Virus record (IMG/VR): IMGVR_UViG_3300025732_000035
Coordinates: 1-64,000 of that record
DNA: 64,000 nt
Origin: a virus
Reading direction: 5' to 3' (one strand)
Part shown: positions 41,389-49,719 of the stretch, piece after piece
How positions within the stretch are numbered: the first letter of the stretch is position 1
Layout of the letters: each line of letters starts with the position of its first letter
Notes under the pieces: model-generated
What the model was told of the DNA's origin: nothing
The model's input: the letters and a program-made list of their open reading frames with translations, nothing else
The model's database searches: none
Position numbers and translations under genes: made by a program

Positions 41389-42297
41389 TCAGCTAGACGC
41401 TTGAACGTAGATCATGCTCTTGGGATAGTACAGAGCAACACCACCCACACGGGCATGAGCAGGAACGATGAATTCCAGACCACGTTGCTGGGGCGGGAAC
41501 AGCTCAAGGGGCTGAGGAATGTGCAGTTGCACCTTCTCAGGATCACGCTTGTACACCACCATGCGGTCTGTGTTCAGCGGGCTGTTGTCAGCTTCCAACT
41601 GGTTAATGGGCTCAACGTTGCGGATATAAGGGTTGGTACGCAGGAAGTACTCAAGCACGGTCACGTCCGAAGAGTCGGAATTGCGAGTGGTGCTAATCTT
41701 GTTGTAATCCGCGTAGGACAGCAAGATGGTATCGGGCTGTTCCTTCATCTTGGAGCCGTTGATAATGGCAGTCACGCCATAGTTCAGCAGTTCCAGCATT
41801 TCCTGAGCGGTGGTGCCGGCAGTGGTGAACCACTTATCAGCAGCAACAACGTCCACAGTTGAGTTGTTGAAGAAGCCAGCGAGACCCACAGAGCTTTCGC
41901 CGAAGAAAGCCAGGCTCTCCACTTTCTCTTCATAGGCACGACGCACAGCAGCAGCACGACGCTGCTCCAGGGCGATGTTCGCCATTTGAGCAGCACGCAG
42001 TTCTTGCACGGTGTAGCCAAAGCTGCCACCGAAAGAACGGATGTTGATGCTCTTCTCCACTTGGCTGATGTCAGCACGGGGCAGATCATCGGCAGCGTCC
42101 GCAATCAGACGGAACTCACCAGTGGAGTCCATGATGCGATAGGTGAAGGTCTGGGCGCCAGGACCAGCTTCAGCAGTGACGGGAAGAACAGTGGGATATT
42201 TAATATCCGCATACTGCACTTCAAAAACTTGGGGGCGAATGTACTCAAGCTGACGCTCAAGGAACAGGCCCGCATCATCCATACGGAATTCAGACAT
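41389..42297 (-). CDS. Major capsid protein
   Basis: A 302-residue HK97-fold capsid protein; I use the ATG at 42297, which follows a GGAGG ribosome-binding site, not the upstream in-frame start. Characteristic blocks: ALFLERQLEYIRPQVFEVQYADIKYPTVLPV-type opening, then FTYRIMDSTGEF, INIRSFGGSFGYTVQELRAAQM, FGESSVGLAGFFNN, ILLSYADYNKI, and near the end RGLEFIVPAHARVGGVALYYPKSM. They resemble the DUF2184 group of capsids. No N-terminal scaffolding extension is present; the scaffold is supplied by the gene 42877-44070. Confidence 0.85.
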   Translation of the reverse strand: MSEFRMDDAGLFLERQLEYIRPQVFEVQYADIKYPTVLPVTAEAGPGAQTFTYRIMDSTGEFRLIADAADDLPRADISQVEKSINIRSFGGSFGYTVQELRAAQMANIALEQRRAAAVRRAYEEKVESLAFFGESSVGLAGFFNNSTVDVVAADKWFTTAGTTAQEMLELLNYGVTAIINGSKMKEQPDTILLSYADYNKISTTRNSDSSDVTVLEYFLRTNPYIRNVEPINQLEADNSPLNTDRMVVYKRDPEKVQLHIPQPLELFPPQQRGLEFIVPAHARVGGVALYYPKSMIYVQASS

Positions 42298-42313
42298 TTT
42301 TAAGAGCCTCCTA

Positions 42314-42874
42314 TCAAGAATCAGCAGAGAGGGTGAAGCTCGGACCATTCAGCTCCAGAACAGCAAGGCCGCTGCCAGTAGTGGAGGTGAGGAAACGAGC
42401 GTTAGCGAGGCGAACAGTTTTGCCCGATGCAAAAGCATGAGAGAACTGACCGGCCTTGCCAGTGCCGCTAGCGGAATACAGCACACGCACGGGAGATGCG
42501 GGAGTAACAGCGCCAGTCACATAAACGGCAACTGCACCTTCATTGGCCACGTTCATGGCTTGCTGGTTCTTCACGCCAGGACGGTTATTTGCGTCCAGAG
42601 CGGTTTCATCAACATAGGTGAGGACGTTAACGCCCAGCACGGTATCAGAAGTGCCAGAAATGGTGGTAGCAGAATTGGCAACAGTGCCAGCAGTGTTGTA
42701 CACAGCCAGATTGCCAAAAGGAATAACAGCGCCGGTCTCGTTGAGCCGGGTGGTGATAGTGTTGTCGCGGATGTCAGACAGTTGACCTTCCAGCAGTGCA
42801 TTGTGCTGCAGGCTATAAGCCTGCTGCACGCCACCAGCGGAGGCGGTGCCCGAAGCAGAGAAAGTTACGGCCAT
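42314..42874 (-). CDS. Head decoration protein, 186 aa
   Basis: An all-beta protein rich in Ala, Gly, Thr and Ser, with MAVTFSASGTASAGGVQQAYSLQ opening, then AVYNTAGTVANSATTISGTSDTV and TVRLANARFLTS. Position between protease-scaffold and capsid matches small head decoration or stabilisation proteins (lambda D-like). It probably trimerises on the capsid surface. Ribosome-binding site GGAGGC precedes the capsid gene. Confidence 0.7.
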   Translation of the reverse strand: MAVTFSASGTASAGGVQQAYSLQHNALLEGQLSDIRDNTITTRLNETGAVIPFGNLAVYNTAGTVANSATTISGTSDTVLGVNVLTYVDETALDANNRPGVKNQQAMNVANEGAVAVYVTGAVTPASPVRVLYSASGTGKAGQFSHAFASGKTVRLANARFLTSTTGSGLAVLELNGPSFTLSADS

Positions 42875-42876
42875 AA

Positions 42877-44070
42877 TTACTTAGCCTCCTTGGAGATGGA
42901 AAGGGGCTTCTTCCAAGCATTCTGCAGCATGTCCATATAGGACGAAGGTGCAGACACGGGAGAAGCAATGGAAGCTACGACTTTGCGCAGCTCATCAGTG
43001 GTGGCAGAATCTTTGCGACCCTCAGAGAGAGTATCAAACATTGCTTGCACGTAGTCATCGCTCTTCTCGGAAAGATCAAGCTCGTCACCACGTACTGCCT
43101 TAATGGAATCAACCATCACTTCACGGGCAGTTTTGCCAGCGAAAGCGTAAGCAGCATCGAGAACAGGCTTAGCCTTCTCGATGAGAGCAACGCGCTCTTC
43201 CACCATGGAATCAAGATTGATTTCCTTGGAAGCTACCAGTTCAGCGTTCAGCTCTTCAATTTGCTCAGCTAGGGCATCGGCGCGACCTTCGGCAGCGTCC
43301 ATTTTGCCCTTCATTTCTTTTTCCATGGCATCCATTTCTTCCTTCATTTTGGAAGCTTCAGTCACCATGCCATCGTACTTTTTCTTCATGTCTTCGTAAG
43401 ACATACGGCCATCTTCCCGTTCTTTGGTGATCGCAAGAGCAACGCTCTCACTCACCTCAAACTCGGCGCCGTCAAATACGACTTTTGCAGTCATAAGACG
43501 TTCCTCGGTGTTTTGAATTAAAGAGGGGTCAGCAGCATCTTGTCGATCAAGATGGAGCTTCACCTGTGGGCCAGCACGGCCCCGTCGAACAACGGCGATG
43601 TGATTTCCAACGATTTCCTTTTGGATGCCGTCGTAATGCTCACCGCTATCGGTAACGCCAGGTGTAGGGTCATAACTGACTCGATAACCAGCGCTAACTT
43701 CACGAGCATCGCCGCGCATAATACGATCAATGGCGTCTTGATCTGTGATTGTCATCACAGCCTTGACGAAACCATTGTCATACACCACTTCAGTGCTGCT
43801 AAATCCTACTTGGTAGTCTTTAGTATTGTTAGCATCTAAAAGAACGGGCGGATGTTCGGCGGTTACGGCCTTGCCAGCAAAAGAGGCTAGGCTCGCGGGA
43901 GAGGCCACTTCTTCTTCAGGTCTATATTCGCGACGCACTGAACCATCAGCATCTGTATAGAGCTGAATACCAGTGCGAGCAATAGAGGCCCATGCCCGAA
44001 GATAACCTTCAGGCGTCACCTCATATTTCTCAATGGGAGAGAAATCGTAGCGACAAGATGTGGTGCTCAT
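42877..44070 (-). CDS. Prohead protease (DUF2213-like) fused to scaffold
   Basis: A 397-residue protein. Residues 1-190 form a DUF2213-like protease: YEVTPEGYLRAWASIARTG, AVTAEHPPVLLDANN (His), AREVSAGYRVSYD (Ser) and GNHIAVVRRGRAGPQ. Residues about 215-310 are a long coiled coil (MKKKYDGMVTEASKMKEEMD...), typical of scaffolding. The C-terminal 50 residues bear the region likely bound to the capsid protein. Protease domains at one end of a scaffold are common in HK97-fold phages: the scaffold shapes the prohead and the protease then removes it. It is the first gene of the leftward morphogenesis operon and follows a -10-like TATAAT at 44099-44105. Confidence 0.8.
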   Translation of the reverse strand: MSTTSCRYDFSPIEKYEVTPEGYLRAWASIARTGIQLYTDADGSVRREYRPEEEVASPASLASFAGKAVTAEHPPVLLDANNTKDYQVGFSSTEVVYDNGFVKAVMTITDQDAIDRIMRGDAREVSAGYRVSYDPTPGVTDSGEHYDGIQKEIVGNHIAVVRRGRAGPQVKLHLDRQDAADPSLIQNTEERLMTAKVVFDGAEFEVSESVALAITKEREDGRMSYEDMKKKYDGMVTEASKMKEEMDAMEKEMKGKMDAAEGRADALAEQIEELNAELVASKEINLDSMVEERVALIEKAKPVLDAAYAFAGKTAREVMVDSIKAVRGDELDLSEKSDDYVQAMFDTLSEGRKDSATTDELRKVVASIASPVSAPSSYMDMLQNAWKKPLSISKEAK

Positions 44071-44084
44071 ATACTCACTTTATC

Positions 44085-44105
44085 AATAAACTTAGTTTAT
44101 TATAA
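44085..44105. promoter_or_regulatory. Palindromic operator and -10 element between regulator and capsid operon
   Basis: AATAAAC-TTA-GTTTATT (44085-44101) is a 17-bp inverted repeat. A minus-strand TATAAT (44099-44104) overlaps its end. The site lies between the diverging XRE regulator and the protease-scaffold gene, so a repressor bound here would block both. Confidence 0.6.
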
Positions 44106-44132
44106 AAACAACTATTCAGAACTGACTAGGAA

Positions 44133-44417
44133 ATGATGTTTCTCAAGAAGAGCGGCGCCGATGTGCTTAAAATGCCCCATCAGCAAGCTCGCCTACTCAT
44201 TGCTTCTCGCATTAAAGAAGCCCGCCTTAACAGCGGGCTTTCACAGAAGAATGTAGCAGAAGCTTTACATACAAGTCAGAGTTCTTATTCTCGAATGGAA
44301 CGCGCTGAACTGGCTCCTGACTGCGTGCAAATTCGCACTCTCAGCGGTCTCTATGGAATAAGCGTACTGTGGCTGATGGGCTACCCATCGTTCATTCTCA
44401 ATACGAAGCGCGATTAA
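44133..44417 (+). CDS. XRE-family helix-turn-helix regulator, 94 aa
   Basis: A Cro/CI-type regulator: RLLIASRIKEARLNSGLSQKNVAEALHTSQSSYSRMERAELAPD (motifs: KEARLNSGLSQKNVAEAL and SYSRMER; about residues 25-66), then LSGLYGISVLWLMGYPS. It is the only plus-strand gene among late minus-strand genes of this section. The 17-bp palindrome at 44085-44101 lies between it and the morphogenesis operon. Overlaps the converging gene (44414) by four bases. Probably controls late or its own expression; lysogeny is not supported by an integrase in this window. Confidence 0.8.
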   Translation: MMFLKKSGADVLKMPHQQARLLIASRIKEARLNSGLSQKNVAEALHTSQSSYSRMERAELAPDCVQIRTLSGLYGISVLWLMGYPSFILNTKRD

Positions 44418-44728
44418 TCTTCGTCCTCATCGTCGTCGTCGCGAATATCACGAAGCTGGTCTTCAATGCCTTCCATGATGTACGATTTTGCCATTGCCTC
44501 AATTTCAAACGTTAAAAACTTAGTTGGCTCAAAATGAGGATCAGGCTTTTCGTAAACGCTCATTACATAGATGTGAGTTTCGTCTAGCCGACCATTTTTA
44601 AAGCATTGCTTCTCAACTAGCTCCCAGCGTGAAGTATTGCGATGCTCGTTAGAAGAAAGAATAGACAACGCCTGCAAAAGACCAATACCTTCATCCTCTT
44701 GTTCGATGACGCGCACGTATTCGCTCAT
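44414..44728 (-). CDS. Hypothetical acidic protein, 104 aa
   Basis: A mixed alpha/beta protein with a poly-acidic end (DIRDDDDEDED). HIYVMSVYEKPDPHFEPTKFLTFEIEA suggests a beta sheet. It follows the gene above by overlap (ATGA). Function unknown; strongly acidic tails occur in DNA mimics. Confidence 0.55.
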   Translation of the reverse strand: MSEYVRVIEQEDEGIGLLQALSILSSNEHRNTSRWELVEKQCFKNGRLDETHIYVMSVYEKPDPHFEPTKFLTFEIEAMAKSYIMEGIEDQLRDIRDDDDEDED

Positions 44729-45090
44729 TGATCTTTGTTTCGACTTTCCAGCATTTTAATGATGCGTCGAGCCCAAGACTCTCCCGCATCGCCGCCCCAT
44801 AAATCCCAGCTAATTTTTCCTGCATCATCTTCTCCACCGCTTTTATTCTTTCGATGGCGAGAGAAGAAAGCTGCCATACGCTTGATAGTGGCATAACTAA
44901 CTTTTTCTCCGTTGGCCAAGCTTGTAGCCCTAGCCACTCCACTGCCAATACCCTGCTTCCCCGCCTCCTGCGTCGTTAAACCGCCTTTGCCGTGTTTCCT
45001 GCGCAGCTCCAAGCCACGACGGGCAGCGCTCCTTACGGCAGGAGGAGGGGAGAAGCTTTCAGCGTCTCCCCTCAGCGCTTTTTTCCGCAA
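44725..45090 (-). CDS. DUF6321-like protein or frameshift extension, 121 aa
   Basis: The recognisable part (about residues 25-85: RRGLELRRKHGKGG, TTQEAGKQGIGSGVARATSLANG, TIKRMAAFFSRHRKNK) is a pattern shared by a small group of phage proteins with Gly/Lys-rich loops and a FSRH helix. No ATG or GTG is available, only a TTG at 45090 lying 5 bases from the slippery heptamer A AAA AAG (45084-45078) of the upstream gene. I think this frame is more probably the extension of the upstream protein, produced by -1 frameshift, than a separate gene. Confidence 0.55.
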   Translation of the reverse strand: MRKKALRGDAESFSPPPAVRSAARRGLELRRKHGKGGLTTQEAGKQGIGSGVARATSLANGEKVSYATIKRMAAFFSRHRKNKSGGEDDAGKISWDLWGGDAGESWARRIIKMLESRNKDQ

Positions 45091-45335
45091 CTCCCATCCA
45101 TTTCCCCTTCTTCTTCCTGTTCCTCTTCTTCTCCGGCTAGCTCCTTAAAGAAGCCCATGTAATACTCATCGCTCATATCTTTTTTCGGTTTGCGTGACAT
45201 ACCAGCTTCGGACAGGGCAATTGCCAGCGCCTGCTTCGGGCTCTTAACTGGTTCACCACTGCTGCTCTTAAGCTTGCCACCCTTAAATTCGCGCATTACC
45301 TTGGCAATTTTTGCCTGCTTTTCTTTCTTGGTCAT
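45072..45335 (-). CDS. Small DUF6496-like protein, 87 aa, with slippery end
   Basis: A basic start (TKKEKQAKIAKVMREFKGG) and SPKQALAIALSEAGMSRKPKK, which resemble the DUF6496 small phage proteins, then a helix and an acidic, Glu-rich stretch. Its last codons GGA AAA AAG CGC TGA include A AAA AAG, the standard -1 frameshift heptamer. If the ribosome slips, the protein would continue into the 44725-45090 frame, giving about 203 residues. Confidence 0.7.
   Translation of the reverse strand: MTKKEKQAKIAKVMREFKGGKLKSSSGEPVKSPKQALAIALSEAGMSRKPKKDMSDEYYMGFFKELAGEEEEQEEEGEMDGSCGKKR
45078..45084 (-). promoter_or_regulatory. Slippery heptamer A AAA AAG, candidate -1 frameshift
   Basis: Codons GGA AAA AAG CGC TGA on the minus strand contain A AAA AAG in the correct phase. 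The -1 frame is the 44725-45090 reading frame and stays open for more than 115 codons. Confidence 0.6.
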
Positions 45336-45361
45336 GGTCTAAATGCTTTTCTTAAGCATAA

Positions 45362-46078
45362 TCAATGGATGAATCCTATAGGAGCAGTGGCGATGTTCAT
45401 GTCAGGAAAAAGTTTGTCACGATACAAAACCATGCCAGTAATGAGACGTTCAGCAATAAAAGCTAACGCTCGCTTGTCATAGCCTCCAATGCGAAGAAAC
45501 TGCTTTTCATGTTTGTGCCAAATAGGAGCTAGAGCTACAAACAATGTGCTCATAAATTGCTTGTACTGAACATTACTTCCTCTGGCCATATTGCAGCCAA
45601 TAAAGCTGTTCTGTTTCCAAATGGCATCAATTTCTTCCCTTGAAAAAATCCAGCTTCCCGAATCTGCAATTTCCCTGGTGATAGCAGGAGCATCAAAAGC
45701 AGAATGTCCACCATAGAACTGCTGCTCTAGCGTGCAACTAAACAATGCAGGCTCCGGGAAATACAACGTATTTTTGTCGTACCATTGATCATTTGGCTCT
45801 AACCAATTGCGTCTGTATTGTGCATTGCCGATGTTCTTTTCATTCGCATTGAGAATCATCCAAGAAATGCAAGACAGCTCTCCCCATCGACTATTGCGAG
45901 TGGAAAGAGAAGCATTCTCATCATCAAATACATAACCTTCCCCACGGAGCGTTTCACGCTCCTCACTAGACAAAGCATATGCTCCTCCCATGATGGGAAC
46001 AATACGAGAGCGAGCTTCATACCTCACCTTCTCACCAGGAATACACACGGCATAAATGGTGCAATCAGACGGTTGCAT
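45362..46078 (-). CDS. DUF4422-like glycosyltransferase
   Basis: A 238-residue protein. ELSCISWMILNANEKNIGNAQYRRNW corresponds to the GxCHYRR-type block of the DUF4422 glycosyltransferase family, and later GNAQYRRNWLEPND and a C-terminal helix fit it. GT-A fold members add sugars to lipid or protein acceptors. The usual histidine of the signature is Gln here. It opens the minus-strand side of the glycan module and is coupled to the gene at 46065 by overlap. Confidence 0.65.
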   Translation of the reverse strand: MQPSDCTIYAVCIPGEKVRYEARSRIVPIMGGAYALSSEERETLRGEGYVFDDENASLSTRNSRWGELSCISWMILNANEKNIGNAQYRRNWLEPNDQWYDKNTLYFPEPALFSCTLEQQFYGGHSAFDAPAITREIADSGSWIFSREEIDAIWKQNSFIGCNMARGSNVQYKQFMSTLFVALAPIWHKHEKQFLRIGGYDKRALAFIAERLITGMVLYRDKLFPDMNIATAPIGFIH

Positions 46079-46781
46079 AGACTTTCCTCGTAGCCCAAAG
46101 CTCGTTGTAATTGTTCACGCCCCTAGCACCAAGCCCGGTAAGATCGCCGCCTCCTGCAGGCTTGCTCCAGGCCATAATCGTACCATCGGGAAGCACAAAC
46201 GCTCTGTTCTTCTGGCCATGCGTAGGCGTCAATTCAAGGTAGTCACCGTAGACAAAATTGGCTTGACTGCCATTTACGGCAAGCGCTTTACCTAAAAGAG
46301 TGGGGCCGGTGGGACATAATGGCGTGATGCCATAGTATTGCTCAATGCAATTGGCCACAATCATTTCAATGGCAGTTTGTAGTGCTGCATTGTCTGGCTT
46401 GGAATAGAGCACGGTTGTAGCGCAGGCCCAGCTTGTGTAGCTAAAGCGTTGGATATCACGAAAAGCCAAGAATTCAATGCGATCACCAAGATCCACTGCA
46501 TTAAAAGCTCTCACGCCAATGTCAAAATACCAGCCGCCAAGCTTGTTCAGCAGGCAGAATCGGCCAAGATCCGCCTTGTAAGAAAATGGCACCAAGCAAT
46601 CATATGCCCATACCACTTCCTCCCCATAGTTCTCAGCGATGAAAGCGCGAAGCGCGTCGTTGTTGTAAATAACATGCTCAGCATTAGGGAAGCATGCATC
46701 AATAGTTCCCGTGGCATGCTTAAGAAATGGACTCAGTTCTTCCGCCGGATCGGTAGAAAGAAAGATTTGTGAAATTTGCAT
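46065..46781 (-). CDS. Glycosyltransferase, GT32-like
   Basis: ATG at 46781. The block PFSYKADLGRFCLLNKLGGWYFDIGV matches the GT32/Gly_transf_sug family (KSDLLRY..LYEYGGIYLDTDV). The DxD that binds the metal and nucleotide sugar is changed to FDIG, so the second Asp is lost and activity should be confirmed. Later features SWACATTVLYSKPDNAALQTAIE and CPTGPTLLGKAL also match. It likely adds a sugar to an outer structure. Confidence 0.75.
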   Translation of the reverse strand: MQISQIFLSTDPAEELSPFLKHATGTIDACFPNAEHVIYNNDALRAFIAENYGEEVVWAYDCLVPFSYKADLGRFCLLNKLGGWYFDIGVRAFNAVDLGDRIEFLAFRDIQRFSYTSWACATTVLYSKPDNAALQTAIEMIVANCIEQYYGITPLCPTGPTLLGKALAVNGSQANFVYGDYLELTPTHGQKNRAFVLPDGTIMAWSKPAGGGDLTGLGARGVNNYNELWATRKVYATV

Positions 46782-46786
46782 GGCGA

Positions 46787-48010
46787 TCAAACAATCTTGG
46801 CAGGAGTACCAAAGCCCTTAAATTCGGGCTCTGCAGGCTTAGCAGCAAGAGTTTCATTCACTGCATCTTTAAGCTGCTGCTGAATATATGGCCATGTAAA
46901 GGGCTCTTCATGGAGACGTTTGTAGCACCATTGTCCATGCTGCTTCAGAATGTCGCGGTTCTCGTAATAGTAAGTGAGAATATTTGCAGCGCACTCAGGA
47001 TCTGGAAGCAAACGCTCCAAGCCGTAGTTCCTATCAGTTTCACTGGCATTGCATTCAATGCGAGGTATCTCATCGAAGATTTCAGCCAGGCTTGTATGGT
47101 CAGGAACTACTTGCGCCACGCCAGTGGCGCCATGTTCCGAGTTGACTAAGCCCCATCCTTCGCCAATGCAAGTGTTAATGCCAATATCGGCAGCGTTATA
47201 CACTTGATTCAACTGTTCAATGGGAAGACAGTTGTCTACTGAATAATGTGGGCTTGTCAAGATGAGCTTGCTTGTTGGATCAAAGCCTTCATCACGCGCC
47301 ACACGCTTAAACAGCGGAACCAATTCCCACCCCAAATCTTTGCTGCCCATATTCAGCCATAGACGAGCGTCGTCCTTGTCTTTGGCAAACTTAATGAACG
47401 CTTTAATTGTCAAATCAATGCGCTTACGCGGTTGGTTCCTGTTGCCATTGAATACAACAAATACATCATCTGGCACACCAAGTTTCTTACGGCATTCTTC
47501 CTTGTCCATAGGGAAGAATTTTGTAAAGTCTGTGCCATGGCCAATAATACGCACGGGCTTTGTGTAGCCCATCAGTTCAAGCTCTTTCTTGGCAAATTCC
47601 GTATAAGTGGCAAGCCCATCCCATTCCATCATGGGCTTGGCTAAGTCTGGGAACAAGCCATAAGAATCAATGGGAGTGTAGACAAACCATTTGAAGCCAA
47701 ACTGCTCCTTTAATGGCTTTGCCTTTTCCCATAGTTGCAAAGCAATCCAAATGTCATTGGTCACCCATACAAGGTCTGGCTTAAATGCTTGAATGACGCT
47801 TGTAATGCGATGGGAGCCAAATGGATCATTGCCATGCAACATGGCAGGATACACCGTATAGTTCTTCGCTTCTGGATGGGGGTCGCCGTGGAAGTTTACG
47901 GCCAACACAGCCACTTCATGCTCTTCTGCTAATGCAGGAAGCAAATATTGCGCCACTCGTCCGAAGCCTGTCTCTACAAACGCATCGCCACAATAAAGAA
48001 TGCGGGCCAT
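46787..48010 (-). CDS. Glycosyltransferase, GT4/GT-B fold
   Basis: A 407-residue GT-B protein. It opens with ILYCGDAFVETGFGRVAQYLLPAL (Gly-rich N-terminal loop), contains the GNRNQPRKRIDLTIKAF strand-loop-helix typical of GT4 and a C-terminal EX7E signature (CIGEGWGLVNSEHGATGVAQVVPDH). Such enzymes transfer hexoses from nucleotide sugars with retention. It belongs to the leftward arm of the glycan module and precedes 46065-46781 by six bases. Confidence 0.85.
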   Translation of the reverse strand: MARILYCGDAFVETGFGRVAQYLLPALAEEHEVAVLAVNFHGDPHPEAKNYTVYPAMLHGNDPFGSHRITSVIQAFKPDLVWVTNDIWIALQLWEKAKPLKEQFGFKWFVYTPIDSYGLFPDLAKPMMEWDGLATYTEFAKKELELMGYTKPVRIIGHGTDFTKFFPMDKEECRKKLGVPDDVFVVFNGNRNQPRKRIDLTIKAFIKFAKDKDDARLWLNMGSKDLGWELVPLFKRVARDEGFDPTSKLILTSPHYSVDNCLPIEQLNQVYNAADIGINTCIGEGWGLVNSEHGATGVAQVVPDHTSLAEIFDEIPRIECNASETDRNYGLERLLPDPECAANILTYYYENRDILKQHGQWCYKRLHEEPFTWPYIQQQLKDAVNETLAAKPAEPEFKGFGTPAKIV

Positions 48011-48070
48011 AGTTTCCCCTGAATCTTCGTCATCTTAAGGGGCTTTTATACTGATGGCAAAAGGAGGCTA

Positions 48071-48766
48071 ATGACATTACCATCTGGTTCAATACGCTTT
48101 TGCATTAGCACTTGCAAGAAGTTTGCCCCGCATACGATTCCTGTCATCATCCCTAGCTTGTTTGCTGCTGGCATCAAGCAAGAAGAAATTTTGATTGTTA
48201 ATGGCGGCCAAACTGTTCGCGCCAATACAAGCTACAAGGGCGTGCCAATGCTGCTGACGCAGCAGAATTCTTTTGAATACACGCCACTCATTGAAATTGT
48301 GGAGCATTTAATGGAAAGCGAGTATTGGTTTCTCCTTCATGACACATGCATTGCAGGCCCTCTCTTCAAGGCGTTGGCTTATAAGCCTCCCGTGGAGGCC
48401 CCGGAGAAAGTGGCAATGAAGCAAACGCCTTCAATGAGCATCGGGCTTTATCGCCACGACTACCTCATGACCCACAAGGAGCGCTTGATGGCCATCAAAA
48501 ACTTGGACAGCTCTCCTGAAGCATTGCAGAAATGGAAGCAGTGGGGCGTACCAAACGAGGACTACATGCTTTGGAAGCTCCAAGACGTACCTTGCCACAT
48601 TTATCATCCAGATAAGCACGGCCCTGACGAATGGAATTGTCAGGGGCACGCAGACCCATATGGAACTGGCATGCAGCGCCGCATTGAATACTTTCCGCAA
48701 TTGCACCTTGCTAAAGCCAAAAGCAATTGGCAAGGCGTTCAACCCCACCTTTGCATTGACATCTGA
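48071..48766 (+). CDS. GT-A-like glycosyltransferase or glycan protein, 231 aa
   Basis: A strong AAAGGAGG ribosome-binding site precedes the ATG. The protein is alpha/beta: an N-terminal SIRFCISTCKKFAPHTIPVIIPSL, ILIVNGG, then EYTPLIEIVEHLMESEYWFLLHDTCIAG, a helix-strand LLHDTC in place of the DxD-containing loop, and a Trp/His-rich end. The Rossmann-like layout suggests a nucleotide-sugar transferase, but I cannot confirm a named family. It forms a two-gene plus-strand unit with 48766-49719. Confidence 0.55.
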   Translation: MTLPSGSIRFCISTCKKFAPHTIPVIIPSLFAAGIKQEEILIVNGGQTVRANTSYKGVPMLLTQQNSFEYTPLIEIVEHLMESEYWFLLHDTCIAGPLFKALAYKPPVEAPEKVAMKQTPSMSIGLYRHDYLMTHKERLMAIKNLDSSPEALQKWKQWGVPNEDYMLWKLQDVPCHIYHPDKHGPDEWNCQGHADPYGTGMQRRIEYFPQLHLAKAKSNWQGVQPHLCIDI

Positions 48767-49719
48767 TGAAGCGCTTGGCAATTATCGGCGGAGGCTGGGT
48801 GGGATGTCATTTAGCAATGGCGCTCCGTAATGAAATGGAAGTGACGCTGTACGAAAAGAATCATACGCTCATTTCAGAAACTTCTTTTATTAATCAAAAT
48901 CGCTTGCACTATGGCTATCACTATGCCAGAAATGCCGCAACTCGCCGCTTGTGCGCTACTACTTTCGTGCGCTTCATGGAGGATTATGGCGATCTCGTTC
49001 ATGATGTAGAAAATAATTACTACGCAGTGTCGGAAGATGAAAGCCTTCTTGATGCTGAAACCATTTCAATTATTTTTGGAAATGGTCCGCACGCTCAACT
49101 AGATCCACAGGTATTTAATCACACATCGCTTTTGTTAACTACGCCTGAAAAGCGTATTAATGCCATTGGAGCAAGCCTGTATTTTCAATGGTGCCTAGAT
49201 CCGTTGGTGAAAAAGGAAAAGATTCAACAATCTAATCTGCAAGCACTAAAGCAAGATTATGATTTTGTTTTTGATTGCACCAATAATACTCTCTTGGAGC
49301 CATTGCCCTCTCATTTTTTTGAAGCAGTGGCAATGTTTATCTATCGCCCCAAAAAAGATCTTCCGTTCGGCGCTCTCACTTATATTGATGGAGAACTATT
49401 TTCTGTCTATCCATATAACGATAAATGCTTCTCATTAAGTCATGTGAAGCATGGTATCATGAAAAACAACTCGCTCGACAATGCGGACAATGCAAGGCAG
49501 CTAATTGAACAGCATGTGGAGCGTTATTGGCCAGGTTTTACTGATAGCTTTGACTATTTATTTCCCACTCTTTCAATTAAAGCGAAGACGAAAGACTGCA
49601 GCGCTAATCGCACGCCATTGATGCGTCAAGATGAAAATCTATTTTCTTTCTTCACGGGCAAAATCCAAGGCATCTATGCCATTGAAGCCATGGCTAGGCA
49701 AATTATCGCTCAGCCATAA
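48766..49719 (+). CDS. FAD-dependent oxidoreductase of the sugar-modification type
   Basis: Starts with a classic dinucleotide-binding motif (LAIIGGGWVGCHLAMAL) followed by EVTLYEKN, so it binds FAD. NQNRLHYGYHYARNAATRRLC is the conserved substrate block of the family of oxidoreductases found in surface-polysaccharide and glycan loci. C-terminal YPTLSIKAKTK, then FTGKIQGIYAIEAMA follow. Related enzymes include UDP-galactopyranose mutase-like proteins. It could prepare or modify a sugar. Coupled to the gene before it and tail-to-tail overlapping the isomerase gene by 10 bases. Confidence 0.8.
   Translation: MKRLAIIGGGWVGCHLAMALRNEMEVTLYEKNHTLISETSFINQNRLHYGYHYARNAATRRLCATTFVRFMEDYGDLVHDVENNYYAVSEDESLLDAETISIIFGNGPHAQLDPQVFNHTSLLLTTPEKRINAIGASLYFQWCLDPLVKKEKIQQSNLQALKQDYDFVFDCTNNTLLEPLPSHFFEAVAMFIYRPKKDLPFGALTYIDGELFSVYPYNDKCFSLSHVKHGIMKNNSLDNADNARQLIEQHVERYWPGFTDSFDYLFPTLSIKAKTKDCSANRTPLMRQDENLFSFFTGKIQGIYAIEAMARQIIAQP

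Noticed and set aside
44133-44417. Lysogeny switch
   Set aside because: An XRE regulator alone does not show lysogeny; no integrase, excisionase or second repressor is seen in the window.
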